Positions 1 through 8,895 of a stretch of DNA of 58,948 nt are shown one piece after another. A program made the position numbers and the translations under genes. Source of the stretch: Streptomyces corynorhini (GTDB lineage: Bacteria; Actinomycetota; Actinomycetes; Streptomycetales; Streptomycetaceae); NCBI RefSeq assembly GCF_003346515.1, contig NZ_QQNA01000094.1, positions 1 through 58,948 of the forward strand, read 5' to 3'. Every line of letters starts with the position of its first letter. Within the stretch, counting starts at the first letter, position 1. The notes under the pieces are model-generated. The model ran no database searches and had not been told where the DNA came from. It was given only the letters and a program-made list of their open reading frames with translations.

Positions 1-594
1 GGCAACACGGCGGTGGTGGTGGCGAGCGAACGCGCCCCGCTGCCCGCCGTCGTCCTCGCCGAGGCGCTGGCCACCTCCGACCTGCCCGGCGGCGTCGTCA
101 ACATCCTCACCGGCCGCACGGCCGACCTGGCCCCCACACTCGCCGCGCACGCCGACGTCAACGCCGTCGACCTGGCCGGGGCGGGCGACCTGGCGACCGC
201 ACTGGAAACGGCGGCGGCGGCCACCCTGACCCGCGTACTGCGCCCGGACCCCCGCCCGGACTGCGGCGGCCTGCCAGACCGTCTTCGTCTCCAGGAACGG
301 GGTGATCCGGGCGAGGCCCGGCAGCGTCTCCCAGTCCGGGCGGGGGTCCGGGCGCAGTACGCGGGTCAGGGTGGCCGCCGCCGCCGTTTCCAGTGCGGTC
401 GCCAGGTCGCCCGCCCCGGCCAGGTCGACGGCGTTGACGTCGGCGTGCGCGGCGAGTGTGGGGGCCAGGTCGGCCGTGCGGCCGGTGAGGATGTTGACGA
501 CGCCGCCGGGCAGGTCGGAGGTGGCCAGCGCCTCGGCGAGGACGACGGCGGGCAGCGGGGCGCGTTCGCTCGCCACCACCACCGCCGTGTTGCC
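1..594. repeat. Large perfect inverted repeat at window start
   Basis: Bases 1-263 are the exact reverse complement of 332-594 (paired positions sum to 595), leaving a 68-nt unpaired centre at 264-331. The right arm is the natural 3' part of an aldehyde dehydrogenase gene on the minus strand; the left arm repeats the same coding sequence on the plus strand. A 263-bp perfect arm inside one gene at the very edge of the sequence is what a fold-back (snap-back) chimera or mis-joined contig end gives. A real inverted duplication cannot be excluded. Confidence 0.95.
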
Positions 595-1182
595 CGCCGC
601 GATCACCGGGGCGAGGACCGCGACCAGGCCGAGCAGCGGGGCGTCCTGCGGGGCGAGGACGGCGACGACGCCGGTGGGTTCGGGGGCCGAGTTGTTGTCG
701 TACGGACCCGAGACCGGGTTCCCCGTGCCCAGGACCTGGGCGATCTTGTCGGTCCAGCCCGCGTAGTAGATCCAGCGGTCGATGGCGGCCGAGACGATGT
801 CCTGCGCCCGCGACGGCGCGACGCCCCGCGCGTCCACGGTCGCGCGGACGAAGTGGTCGCGGCGGCCCTCCATCATCTCGGCGATCCGGTAGAGGATCTG
901 GCCCCGGTTGTACGCGCTGCGGGCCGCCCACGGACCGAACGCGGCGCGGGCCGCGACCACCGCGTCCCTGGCGTCCTTGCGGGAGGCGAGCGCGGCGTGG
1001 GCCAGGTGGGCGCCGTCGGCTGAGGTCACGGGGATGCTCCTGCCCGACTCGGAACGCGGGAAGGCGCCTCCCACGTAGAGCTTGTACGTCTTGAGCACCG
1101 GCAGCCGCGCGGGGACGGGAGTGTGTGCGGGCGGGGAAGGGCGCGCGGGCGCCCGGTCGGGGGTGGTGGCCGGTTCAGCCAT
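264..1182 (-). CDS. Short aldehyde dehydrogenase family protein, 3' end lost
   Basis: NAD(P)-dependent aldehyde dehydrogenase family protein of a short type (about 306 codons visible). The ATG at 1182 lies within ATGGCTGA, overlapping the stop of the upstream full-length dehydrogenase, so the two are translationally coupled. The N-terminus has the family's LYVGGAFPRSESGR stretch, followed by the Rossmann part with AAGNTAVVVASERAPLPA and LPGGVVNILTGRT. The reading frame reaches FLETKTVW, close to where I recall short actinomycete homologues ending, and then runs into the fold-back junction at 264/263. Only the last dozen or so residues seem to be missing. The catalytic-cysteine half of a normal ALDH is absent, as in those homologues, so it may be a non-catalytic partner of the neighbouring ALDH; that role is inference. 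Confidence 0.85.
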
Positions 1183-2635
1183 TGAGGTAAGCCTCCAGTC
1201 CGTGCCGTCCGCCTTCGCGCCCGTAACCGGACTCGCGGTAGCCGCCGAAGGGGCTGGCGGGATCGAATTTGTTGAAGGTGTTGGACCAGATCACCCCGGC
1301 GCGCAGCCGGTTCGCGGTCCACAGCATCCGGCTGCCCTTCTCCGTCCAGACACCGGCGGACAGCCCGTACGGTGTGTTGTTCGCCTTCTCGACGGCCTCC
1401 TCGGGCGTGCGGAACGTCAGTACGGAGAGCACCGGGCCGAAGATCTCCTCGCGTGCGATCCGGTGTGCCTGGGTGATGCCGGTGAAGACGGTCGGCGCGA
1501 ACCAGTAGCCGCGTGCGGGCAGTTCGCAGGCCGGTGACCACTCCTCGCCGCCCTCGTCGCGCCCCGCCCGCGCGAGGTCCTGGATCCGGGCCAGCTGGGC
1601 GGCGGAGTTGATGGCGCCGATGTCGGTGTTCTTGTCCAGCGGATCGCCGAGCCGCAGCCGGGACACCCGTTCCTTCAGGCGCTCGACGACCTCCTCGGCG
1701 ACGGACTCCTGGACGAGGAGCCGCGACCCGGCGCAGCACACGTGTCCCTGGTTGAAGAAGATCCCGGTGACGATCCCTTCCACCGCCTGGTCGAGCGCCG
1801 CGTCCGCGTAGACGATGTTGGCGCCCTTGCCGCCGAGTTCGAGGGTGACGCGCTTGGCGGTGCCCGCGACCGTACGGGCGATCTCCCGGCCGACGCCGGT
1901 GGAGCCGGTGAACGCCACCTTGTCCACTCCGGGGTGGGCGACCAGGGCGCGTCCGGTGTCGCCCGCGCCGGTGACGATGTTGACGACGCCCGGCGGCAGT
2001 TCCGCCTCCTGGCAGATCTCCGCGAAGACCAGGGCGGTCAGCGGGGTGGTCTCGGCGGGTTTGAGGACCACCGTGTTCCCGGCGGCCAGGGCCGGGGCTA
2101 TCTTCCAGGCCAGCATGAGCAGCGGGAAGTTCCACGGGATGACCTGCGCGGCCACACCGAGCGGCCGGGGCGCGGGGGCGCCCGGCACGGCGAAGGGCAG
2201 TTTGTCGGCCCAGCCCGCGTAGTAGAAGAAGTGGGCGGCGGCCAGCGGGATGTCGACGTCCCGGGTCTCCTTGATGGGCTTGCCGTTGTCGAGGGATTCC
2301 AGCACGGCCAGCTCACGGGCGCGGTCCTGGATGATCCGGCTGATCCGGTAGAGGTACTTGCCCCGCTCCGAGGGGCTGGTGCGTGACCACACTCCTTCGA
2401 AGGCGCGCCGGGCCGCCGCGACCGCGCGGTCCAGCTCCGCCTCGGTGGCCGAGGTCACCTCGGCGAGCGGTCGCTCGTCGGCGGGGTTGACGGTGGTCAG
2501 GGTCTGTCCGCCGGGTTCGGTGAACTCGCCGTCGACGAAGAGTCCGTACGCGGACTTCAGCCGCACCGCCGCCCGTGACTCGGGCGCGGGCGCGTAGACG
2601 AGGCCGCCGGGGGCGGGGCCTGTGGTCGGTGACAT
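1175..2635 (-). CDS. Full-length aldehyde dehydrogenase
   Basis: NAD-dependent aldehyde dehydrogenase, 486 aa, normal family length. The active-site glutamate is seen in LELGGKGANIVY (E266) and the nucleophile in FFNQGHVCCAGSR (about C300); the cofactor motif FTGSTGVGR is around 242-250. In this operon the likely substrate is the acetaldehyde released by the DeoC aldolase encoded immediately upstream, giving acetate. The ATG at 2635 follows the deoC stop by 16 bp. Its own stop overlaps the start of the short ALDH. The family call is secure; the aldehyde substrate is inferred from context. Confidence 0.95.
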   Translation of the reverse strand: MSPTTGPAPGGLVYAPAPESRAAVRLKSAYGLFVDGEFTEPGGQTLTTVNPADERPLAEVTSATEAELDRAVAAARRAFEGVWSRTSPSERGKYLYRISRIIQDRARELAVLESLDNGKPIKETRDVDIPLAAAHFFYYAGWADKLPFAVPGAPAPRPLGVAAQVIPWNFPLLMLAWKIAPALAAGNTVVLKPAETTPLTALVFAEICQEAELPPGVVNIVTGAGDTGRALVAHPGVDKVAFTGSTGVGREIARTVAGTAKRVTLELGGKGANIVYADAALDQAVEGIVTGIFFNQGHVCCAGSRLLVQESVAEEVVERLKERVSRLRLGDPLDKNTDIGAINSAAQLARIQDLARAGRDEGGEEWSPACELPARGYWFAPTVFTGITQAHRIAREEIFGPVLSVLTFRTPEEAVEKANNTPYGLSAGVWTEKGSRMLWTANRLRAGVIWSNTFNKFDPASPFGGYRESGYGREGGRHGLEAYLNG

Positions 2636-2651
2636 GGGTGCCTGGTCCCTT

Positions 2652-3638
2652 TCAGTCCGCGGAGTAGTAGTCGGGACCGGGGTAGGTGCCGGTCGTCAGC
2701 TTCGCCCGCTGCATCAGCAGGTCGTTGAGGAGGCTGGAGGCGCCGATACGGAACCAGCGCGGGTCGAGCCAGTCGGGCCCGGCGGTCTCGTTGACCAGCA
2801 CGAGGTTGCGCAGAGCGTCCTTGGTGGTACGGATGCCACCGGCCGGCTTGACGCCGACCTGCCGCCCGGTCGCGGCGCGGAAGTCCCGTACGGCCTGGAG
2901 CATGACCAGGGTGACGGCGGGCGTGGCGGCCGGGGCGACCTTGCCGGTGGAGGTCTTGATGAAGTCGGCGCCTGCGTGCATGGCGAGCCAGGAGGCGCGG
3001 CGTACGTCGTCGTAGCCCGCCAGTTCGCCGGTTTCGAGGATCACCTTCAGATGGGCGGGCTCGCCGTCCGGGCGGGCACAGACCTCTTTGACGGCGACGA
3101 TCTCCTCGTACACCTTGCGGTAGTCACCGGCCAGGAACGCGCCCCGGTCGATCACCATGTCGATCTCGGTGGCCCCGTCGGCGACGGCGGCGCGGGTGTC
3201 GAGGAGCCGGGCCTCCAGCGGGGCGCGGCCCGCCGGGAAGGACGTCGCCACCGACGCGACGCCGACAGAGCTGCCCCGCAGGGCGTGTACGGCGACGGGG
3301 ACGAGGTCGGGGTAGACGCAGACGGCGGCCACCGGCGGCACACCGCGGTCGGCGGGATCGGGCAGCAGGGCCTTCGCGGCCAGCGCCCGTACCTTGCCGG
3401 GGGTGTCGGCGCCCTCCAGGGTGGTCAGGTCGACCATCCGGATCGCGAGATCGATGGCGTGGGCCTTGGCGGTGGTCTTGACCGAGCGGGTCGCCAGGTC
3501 GGCCACCCGGGCGTGCACCCCGGCCTCGTCGACGCCGGGCAGACCGTGCAGGAAGGCCCGCAGCGCGGCGTTGCCGGTGGCGATCCCGGCCGGGGCGGCG
3601 GCCGCGACGGTGTCAGTGTCGGTGTCGGTGTCAGGCAC
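2652..3638 (-). CDS. deoC: Deoxyribose-phosphate aldolase
   Basis: Class I aldolase that cleaves 2-deoxy-D-ribose 5-phosphate to acetaldehyde and glyceraldehyde 3-phosphate; 328 aa, cytoplasmic. The Schiff-base lysine is K228 in GADFIKTSTGK, the proton-relay lysine is in GVKPAGGIRTTKDA, and the early segment RSVKTTAKAHAIDLAIRMVDLTTLEGADTPGK is typical of actinobacterial DeoC. The start is GTG at 3638, overlapping the permease stop by 8 bp. The N-terminus carries an expanded (DT)4 stretch from a GTGTCG-type hexanucleotide repeat (about 3609-3640). Being the only obvious C-C cleaving enzyme in the operon, it limits what the transported sugar can be. Confidence 0.96.
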   Translation of the reverse strand: MPDTDTDTDTVAAAAPAGIATGNAALRAFLHGLPGVDEAGVHARVADLATRSVKTTAKAHAIDLAIRMVDLTTLEGADTPGKVRALAAKALLPDPADRGVPPVAAVCVYPDLVPVAVHALRGSSVGVASVATSFPAGRAPLEARLLDTRAAVADGATEIDMVIDRGAFLAGDYRKVYEEIVAVKEVCARPDGEPAHLKVILETGELAGYDDVRRASWLAMHAGADFIKTSTGKVAPAATPAVTLVMLQAVRDFRAATGRQVGVKPAGGIRTTKDALRNLVLVNETAGPDWLDPRWFRIGASSLLNDLLMQRAKLTTGTYPGPDYYSAD

Positions 3639-4650
3639 GGGAACCCCGCTTCTCGATCAGCATGTTGAGGATGAGCGCGATCACGAGGATCAGTCCGGTG
3701 ACGACCATCTGGAAGAACGATCCGAGGCCCATCAGATTGCACAGGTTGCGCAGGACCGACAGCAGCAGGACGGCGACGAACGTGCCCATCACTCCGCCGC
3801 GGCCGCCGAAGAGGTTGGTCCCGCCGAGGACGACGGCGGCGATGGCGTCGAGTTCGAGCCCGCTGAACGCGGTGGGCTGGCCGATGGTCAGCCGCGAGGT
3901 GAGCAGCACCCCGGCCAGCGCGGAGAGCGCCCCGGAGATCGCGAACACCGCGGTGATCACACCGCGCACCGGCAGACCGGAGAGCCTGGCGGCCTCCTTG
4001 TTGCTGCCGACGGCGTAGATGTACTCGCCGAAGGTGGTGCCCCGCAGGAGCAGCCCGGCGGCGAGGGCGACGGCGACGAAGATCAGGCCGACGATCGGCA
4101 CGTAGCCGATGAATCCGCCGCCCAGCAGCTGGAAGGTGTGCGGGAGGTCGCCGCCGGCCGGCTCGCCGTCGGTGAGCAGATACGTCAGACCGCGAATGGC
4201 GGTGAGCCCGGCGAGTGTCGTCATGAACGCGGGCAGCGACAGGTAGGCGGAGAGCCCGCCCATGACGGCGCCGAACAGCGCGCCGGCGGCGAGGCTGGCG
4301 GCGATCGCCAGCAGGAAGTTGATGTCCTTGTCGATCAGCAGTGCGACGGTCATTCCGCCGAAGGCGGCCACACTTCCCACCGACAGATCGATCCCGGCGG
4401 TGAGGATGACCAGCGTCATGCCGACGGCGACGATCCCGGTCAGCGCGGACTGCTGGAGCAGGTTGGACATGTTGCGGGTGGTCAGGAACTCCGGTGCCAG
4501 CAGCGTCGCGACGACGCACAGCGCCAGGAAGACCAGCACCAGATTGAATTTGACGACGAGGTCGGCGCCGCGCCGGCGGGTGGATCCGGCCCCCGGGCCG
4601 CGGTCGTCGGTGGCCGGTGTCGGCTCGGCCGCCGTGGTGGGTGTGCTCAT
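3631..4650 (-). CDS. Sugar ABC transporter permease, RbsC type
   Basis: Inner-membrane permease of the ribose/xylose/AI-2 ABC importer family (BPD_transp_2), 339 aa. It has a hydrophilic N-terminus of about 30 residues followed by roughly nine to ten hydrophobic segments, with the family stretch VVLGGTNLFGGRGGVMGTFVAVLLL near 260-285. The ATG at 4650 overlaps the stop of the ATPase gene (ATGA), and its own stop overlaps the GTG of deoC, so expression is tightly coupled. It should work with the RbsA-like ATPase and the lipoprotein SBP at 9998-10990. No second permease gene is present, so a homodimer is expected. Confidence 0.93.
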   Translation of the reverse strand: MSTPTTAAEPTPATDDRGPGAGSTRRRGADLVVKFNLVLVFLALCVVATLLAPEFLTTRNMSNLLQQSALTGIVAVGMTLVILTAGIDLSVGSVAAFGGMTVALLIDKDINFLLAIAASLAAGALFGAVMGGLSAYLSLPAFMTTLAGLTAIRGLTYLLTDGEPAGGDLPHTFQLLGGGFIGYVPIVGLIFVAVALAAGLLLRGTTFGEYIYAVGSNKEAARLSGLPVRGVITAVFAISGALSALAGVLLTSRLTIGQPTAFSGLELDAIAAVVLGGTNLFGGRGGVMGTFVAVLLLSVLRNLCNLMGLGSFFQMVVTGLILVIALILNMLIEKRGSRA

Positions 4651-6233
4651 GAGGGTGCTCCAGGGGGTGTCGCTCCGGTGGATGTCGCGCCGGTCGCCGT
4701 CACCTCGGCCGGTCGCGTCCCGGCCGGGACCGCGCCGGTGATGACGGTGTGCGCGATGGTGGTCTCGTCGGTGGTACGGGGGTCGAAGCAGGCCACGTTG
4801 CGGCCCTCGTGCAGCACCCAGATCCGGTCGGCGTTGGCGGTCAGCTCGCCCAGCTCACTGCTGGCGAGGAGGACGGCCACGCCCTGATCGGCGAGGTGGC
4901 GCACCTGGCGGTAGAGATCGGCCTTGGCCCCGACATCGAGCCCGCGCGTGGGTTCGTCGAGCAGCAGGACCCGGACGGAGCCCTTGGTGATCCACTTGGC
5001 CAGGACGACCTTCTGCTGATTGCCGCCCGACAGCTTGCCGACGGGCTGGTCCGCCGAGGAGAACCGCACCCCGAGGTCGGCGAGTACCGGTGCCGACAGC
5101 CGTCGGCCGAGCGTGCGCGGTGCCAGCCAGGGCGGCCTGCCGAGCGCGGTGACGGCGGCGTTGCGGCCCACCGAAAGACCCGGCATCAGCCCCTGTTCCT
5201 TGCGGCTCTCCGGTACCAGGGCCAGCCCGGCCCGTACGGCGGCGGCGGGGCTGCGCAGCCGTACGGCCTCGCCGTCCAGGGTGACCGAGACACTCGCCCC
5301 GGTGTCCCCGAACAGCGCCTTGAGCAGGGTGGTGCGCCCGGCGCCGCCGAGACCCGCGAGCCCCACGATCTCCCCGGCCCGCACCTCGATCCCGGCGACG
5401 TCGATCAGCCCGGGACTGCGTACGGAGCCGATCTCCAGCAGCGGCGGCCCCTGCGGGCGGGGCCGTTCGGTGGTTCCGGTGAGCTTCCCCGTCGTACCGA
5501 TCATGTCGGCGACCAGCTCGTCGGCCGTGGTGGTGGCCAGATCCCGCACGGCGACCGACCGGCCGTCGCGCATCACCGTGGCCCGGTCACCGATCTCCAT
5601 GACCTCGTCGAGCCGGTGCGAGATGTAGATGACGGAACGGCCCTGCGCGGTGAGCGAGCGGATCACCTCGAACACCTTGCGCAGATCGCTCTCGCCGAGG
5701 GTGGCCGACGGCTCGTCCATCACGATGACCCGCGCGTCGGCGGTCAGCGCCTTGGCGATGGCGGTCAACTGCTGCGCGGCGATCGGCAGATCGCGTACGG
5801 GAGTGTGGACGGAGAACTCGCCGCCGACCCTGGCCACGGCGGCACGGGCCAGCTCGGCGCGCTCCTTGCGGCGTACGAAGGGACCGTGGGCGGGCGCGTG
5901 TCCGAGCAGCAGGTTCTGAGCAACCGTCATATCCGGTATGAGGTCCAGCTCCTGGTAGATCACGGCGATACCGGCGGCCATCCCCGCCTGCGGGCTGGTC
6001 AGTTCGACCGGTTCGCCGTCGAGCAGGATCTCGCCCTCGTCCGGCCGGTAGGAACCGGCGAGGATCTTCATCAGGGTGCTCTTGCCCGCGCCGTTCTCCC
6101 CGAGCAGACAGTGGGTCTCCCCGGCGTGCACGACCAGTTCGGCGCCGTCGTTGGCGAGGGTGCCGGGGAAACGCTTGACGATGCCGCGCATCGACAGCCG
6201 CGGTGTCGCGCCGCCGGTACCTTGATGGCTCAT
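4647..6233 (-). CDS. Sugar ABC transporter ATPase, RbsA type (tandem NBD)
   Basis: Double-nucleotide-binding-domain ATPase energising the RbsC-type permease; about 528 aa from ATG 6233, near the family norm. NBD1 has Walker A GENGAGKS (about 45-52) and a DEPSATL Walker B segment. NBD2 has the degenerate Walker A GLGGAGRTT usual for RbsA, then signature LSGGNQQK and DEPTRG. ATG 6233 is preceded by GGAAGGAGGAG. An alternative ATG at 6272 overlaps the regulator stop as ATGA, also has a GAGGAG site, and would add 13 residues (MSTRSPDIREGGA). Either start is possible. An open frame continues far upstream but is not coding there, because the SorC regulator occupies that stretch in another frame. 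Confidence 0.93.
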   Translation of the reverse strand: MSHQGTGGATPRLSMRGIVKRFPGTLANDGAELVVHAGETHCLLGENGAGKSTLMKILAGSYRPDEGEILLDGEPVELTSPQAGMAAGIAVIYQELDLIPDMTVAQNLLLGHAPAHGPFVRRKERAELARAAVARVGGEFSVHTPVRDLPIAAQQLTAIAKALTADARVIVMDEPSATLGESDLRKVFEVIRSLTAQGRSVIYISHRLDEVMEIGDRATVMRDGRSVAVRDLATTTADELVADMIGTTGKLTGTTERPRPQGPPLLEIGSVRSPGLIDVAGIEVRAGEIVGLAGLGGAGRTTLLKALFGDTGASVSVTLDGEAVRLRSPAAAVRAGLALVPESRKEQGLMPGLSVGRNAAVTALGRPPWLAPRTLGRRLSAPVLADLGVRFSSADQPVGKLSGGNQQKVVLAKWITKGSVRVLLLDEPTRGLDVGAKADLYRQVRHLADQGVAVLLASSELGELTANADRIWVLHEGRNVACFDPRTTDETTIAHTVITGAVPAGTRPAEVTATGATSTGATPPGAPS

Positions 6234-6268
6234 GGCTCCTCCTTCCCGGATGTCCGGGCTCCGCGTGC

Positions 6269-7234
6269 TCATCGCTCCTCGCGCGAGGGCGGGTTGAGCA
6301 GATGGGACGCGGTGTGATGGTCGGTGACGAGGGTGTTGCACAGCCCACTGGAGACCACCGCCGCGCACACCGCGTGTTTGGCGGCGCCGGAGACGACGGC
6401 CACCGACACGGCGCTGTGCCGCAGATGGTCCAGCGGAAGGCCCAGGGTGCGGTCGTCCAGCGCACGGTCCACGATCGCGCCGCGCGCGTCGATGAACCGG
6501 CCCGCGACATCGCCGACCGCGCCGGCGTCGGCCAGCCCCGCCAGGTCCTCGGCCGTCAGATAGCCGGAGTCCACCAGCACGGAGTCGGCCCCTATGCCGC
6601 CGGGACTGAACAGGACCGTGTCCGCCGACGCGGCCTGGGCCAGGACATCGGCGACGGCGCTGTCCTCTTCGAGGAGCCGGCGCGTGGCCTCCTGCTCCAC
6701 GATGGACGGCACGGGCAGCACACTGAGCGTGCCCTGCGCGAGGTGGGCGATCCGCCCCGCCATGTCCTGCGCCGAGGTGGGGGTACGGGAGCGGCTGAGC
6801 CCGCCGTTGATCTGCACGACGTGCACCCCGGCCGCCCACCCCGGGTGGAGCCGGGCGGCGAGCAGGTCCAGCGTACGGCCCCAGGAGACGCCCAACTGCC
6901 GGGGTACGGGCTGGAGCCGGGCGAGGTAGTCGGCCCCCGCCTCGGCGACCCGGGCGCGCAGCCGCTCCTCGTCGTCGCCCCGGTCGGCGGCGACCACGAC
7001 GGCGTCGCGCAGCCCGAAGGCGTCCCGCAGCCGGTCCTCCAGGCCGCGCATCCGCGCCTTGGGGTGGACGACCTCGATCCGTACGATCCCGGCCTGCCGG
7101 GCCTCGGCCAGCAGCCGGCCGACCTTCCAGCGGGTGAAGTGCAGCTCCTCGCCGATCTGCTCCTGCGTCCTGTTCTGCTCGTAGTACAGGGAGGCGACCT
7201 GGTACAGCAGGGCCTCGTCCTCGATGTTGGTCAT
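6269..7234 (-). CDS. SorC/LsrR-family transcriptional regulator
   Basis: Sugar-responsive regulator, 321 aa. An N-terminal helix-turn-helix (about residues 8-45, YYEQNRTQEQIGEELHFTRW then KVGRLLAEAR) is joined to a SorC-type sugar-binding domain with the family stretches LGVSWGRTLD and VVQINGGL. Members bind phosphorylated sugars and usually control the operon they sit in, as LsrR or EryD do. It lies inside the operon between kinase and ATPase, and its stop overlaps a possible ATPase start (ATGA). The likely ligand is the phosphorylated product of the FGGY kinase next to it, and the candidate operator is the palindrome upstream of the SBP gene. Ligand and operator are inferred. Confidence 0.92.
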   Translation of the reverse strand: MTNIEDEALLYQVASLYYEQNRTQEQIGEELHFTRWKVGRLLAEARQAGIVRIEVVHPKARMRGLEDRLRDAFGLRDAVVVAADRGDDEERLRARVAEAGADYLARLQPVPRQLGVSWGRTLDLLAARLHPGWAAGVHVVQINGGLSRSRTPTSAQDMAGRIAHLAQGTLSVLPVPSIVEQEATRRLLEEDSAVADVLAQAASADTVLFSPGGIGADSVLVDSGYLTAEDLAGLADAGAVGDVAGRFIDARGAIVDRALDDRTLGLPLDHLRHSAVSVAVVSGAAKHAVCAAVVSSGLCNTLVTDHHTASHLLNPPSREER

Positions 7235-7261
7235 CCGGACCTCCTTGTCCGTGTGCCCGGG

Positions 7262-8797
7262 TCAGACCGGCTGCCGCTCCGGCGTACGGTCCGGCCAGCG
7301 GTCCGGCGCGCTGAGCCGGTGGGCGATCTCCCGGGTGGCCTCGGTGGCGGCGCGGTAGTCCGCGTAGCCGCGTTCCAGGGCGTCGCGGTGGGTGGGGTCG
7401 GGCTCCACGATCCGCACACGCGGCGCGAAGCCCGCGGCGGCCTCGGCCAGCGAGGCGGCCTGGCCTGAGCCCGCGGCGGCGGCGACCGCGCACGCGCGCA
7501 GCGTCAGATTGTCCTCGCCGACCAGCCGCAGCGGGCGGCCCAGGACATCGGCGGTGGTCCGCAGCCAGAGCGGGTTGTGCCTGATACCGCCCGAGACGAA
7601 CACCTCGTCCACGGCGATCCCGCCGTCGACGAACGATTCGAGCACCTGCCGGGTGCCGTAGGCGACGCCCTCGACCGCGGCCCGGTACACCTGCGCCGGG
7701 CTGCTGCCCAGGGTCAGCCCGAGGACGGCGCCCCGCAGCCGCGGATCACGCAGCGGGGTGCGGTTGCCCATGAAGTAGTCCAGGACCATCAGCCCGTGGG
7801 CGCACGGCGCCAGCGCCGACGCCTCCTCGATCAGCTCCGGCAACTGGGACCTGTCCCTGCCGAGCAGCTGCTCTCCGGCCCAGGTCAGCACGGACCCCGA
7901 GGTGACCTGACCGCCCTCCACCAGCCACCGCCCGGTGTTCAGGGCGTCCGGATAGGGGCCCCAGACGGTCGGCGGGAACACGGGCTCGTCGATCTCGGTG
8001 ACGAACGCGGTCGACGTGCCGGAGACAACCGACACCCGGCCCGGCCGCGCGCCGCCCACGGCGAGCAGCGAGAGATGGGCGTCGATGCCTCCGGCGCACA
8101 CCACGGCCCCGCCGGTGATACCGAGTTCGTCGCGGGCCGCCGCCCCCACGGGCGCCACCGGGTCGCCCACCGGGACGATCCGGCCGGGCAGCTTGTCCCG
8201 CAGATCGGGCACGCCGAACTCGGCGTACAGGTCGTCGGGCAGCCCGCCGCCGCGCGGATCGTAGTTCCACTTGCACACGGCGTTCATCCGCGAGCCGGTC
8301 CACTCGCCGGTCAGCCGCCACACGAGATAGTCGACGGCTTCGGTGATGTGGCGGGCCGCCCGGTAGACGCCGGGCTCGTGGCGGGCCAGCCACATGGCCT
8401 TGGGCACCAGCCACTCGACCGCGTCGGAGCCGCCCGCGTAGCGCAGGACCGGGTGGGCGGAGCGCCCCGTCAGCTCGGACTCGGCGCTGGCCCGGCTGTC
8501 CATCCAGAGCAGCGCGGGACGCAGCGGCCGGCCCGCGCCGTCGAGTACGGCGACCGTCGAGGCGGTGGTGGCGACGGCGACACCGGCCACCGGGGGCGAG
8601 CCCGCCTCGGCGAGCGCGGCGCGGGTCGCGGTGACCACGGCGCGCCACCAGTCCTCCGGGTTCTGCTCGGCCCGGCCGGGGTGCGGGAACGAGGTCGGGT
8701 AGCCGCTCTGGCTGACCCCGAGCGCTTCGCCGTCCGCGCTGTAGACGGCGACGCGGGCGCTCTCGGTCCCCAGGTCGATGGCGAGGAGCGCGGTCAT
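7262..8797 (-). CDS. FGGY-family carbohydrate kinase
   Basis: Sugar or polyol kinase of the FGGY family (xylulokinase, ribulokinase, erythritol kinase, LsrK), 511 aa, full length. The N-terminal ATPase fold starts with LLAIDLGTESARVAVY (about 4-19). The active-site region AGGIDAHLSLLAVGGARPG and phosphate-binding VSVVSGTSTAF lie around 255-290; VFVSGGIRHNPLWLRTTADVLGRP is the second-domain nucleotide site. ATG 8797 is preceded by GGAG 25 bp after the dehydrogenase stop. With a GatD-like dehydrogenase and DeoC it probably phosphorylates the imported sugar alcohol or deoxysugar. Substrate specificity cannot be read from the sequence. Confidence 0.94.
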   Translation of the reverse strand: MTALLAIDLGTESARVAVYSADGEALGVSQSGYPTSFPHPGRAEQNPEDWWRAVVTATRAALAEAGSPPVAGVAVATTASTVAVLDGAGRPLRPALLWMDSRASAESELTGRSAHPVLRYAGGSDAVEWLVPKAMWLARHEPGVYRAARHITEAVDYLVWRLTGEWTGSRMNAVCKWNYDPRGGGLPDDLYAEFGVPDLRDKLPGRIVPVGDPVAPVGAAARDELGITGGAVVCAGGIDAHLSLLAVGGARPGRVSVVSGTSTAFVTEIDEPVFPPTVWGPYPDALNTGRWLVEGGQVTSGSVLTWAGEQLLGRDRSQLPELIEEASALAPCAHGLMVLDYFMGNRTPLRDPRLRGAVLGLTLGSSPAQVYRAAVEGVAYGTRQVLESFVDGGIAVDEVFVSGGIRHNPLWLRTTADVLGRPLRLVGEDNLTLRACAVAAAAGSGQAASLAEAAAGFAPRVRIVEPDPTHRDALERGYADYRAATEATREIAHRLSAPDRWPDRTPERQPV

Positions 8798-8895
8798 GGA
8801 CGGTCTCCGTTCGGCGAGGTGGTCACGGACGGTCTCCGTTCGGCAGGGTCCCGTTCGGCGGAGTCCCGTTCGGGAGGGTCCCGTTCGGGAGGAAG
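8798..8895. repeat. Short direct repeats at the dehydrogenase/kinase junction
   Basis: Repeated copies of ACGGTCTCCGTTCGGC (about 8808 and 8828) and of a GGGTCCCGTTCGG-like unit run from just upstream of the kinase ATG into the 3' end of the dehydrogenase gene. They give that protein a C-terminal tail of LPNGT/PPNGT repeats and place GGAG ribosome-binding-like motifs in repeated context before the kinase start. Confidence 0.8.

Noticed and set aside
6234..7493. N-terminal 400-residue extension of the RbsA-like ATPase frame
   Set aside because: It overlaps the SorC regulator and FGGY kinase genes in another frame and has shadow-type composition; good starts exist at 6233 and 6272.
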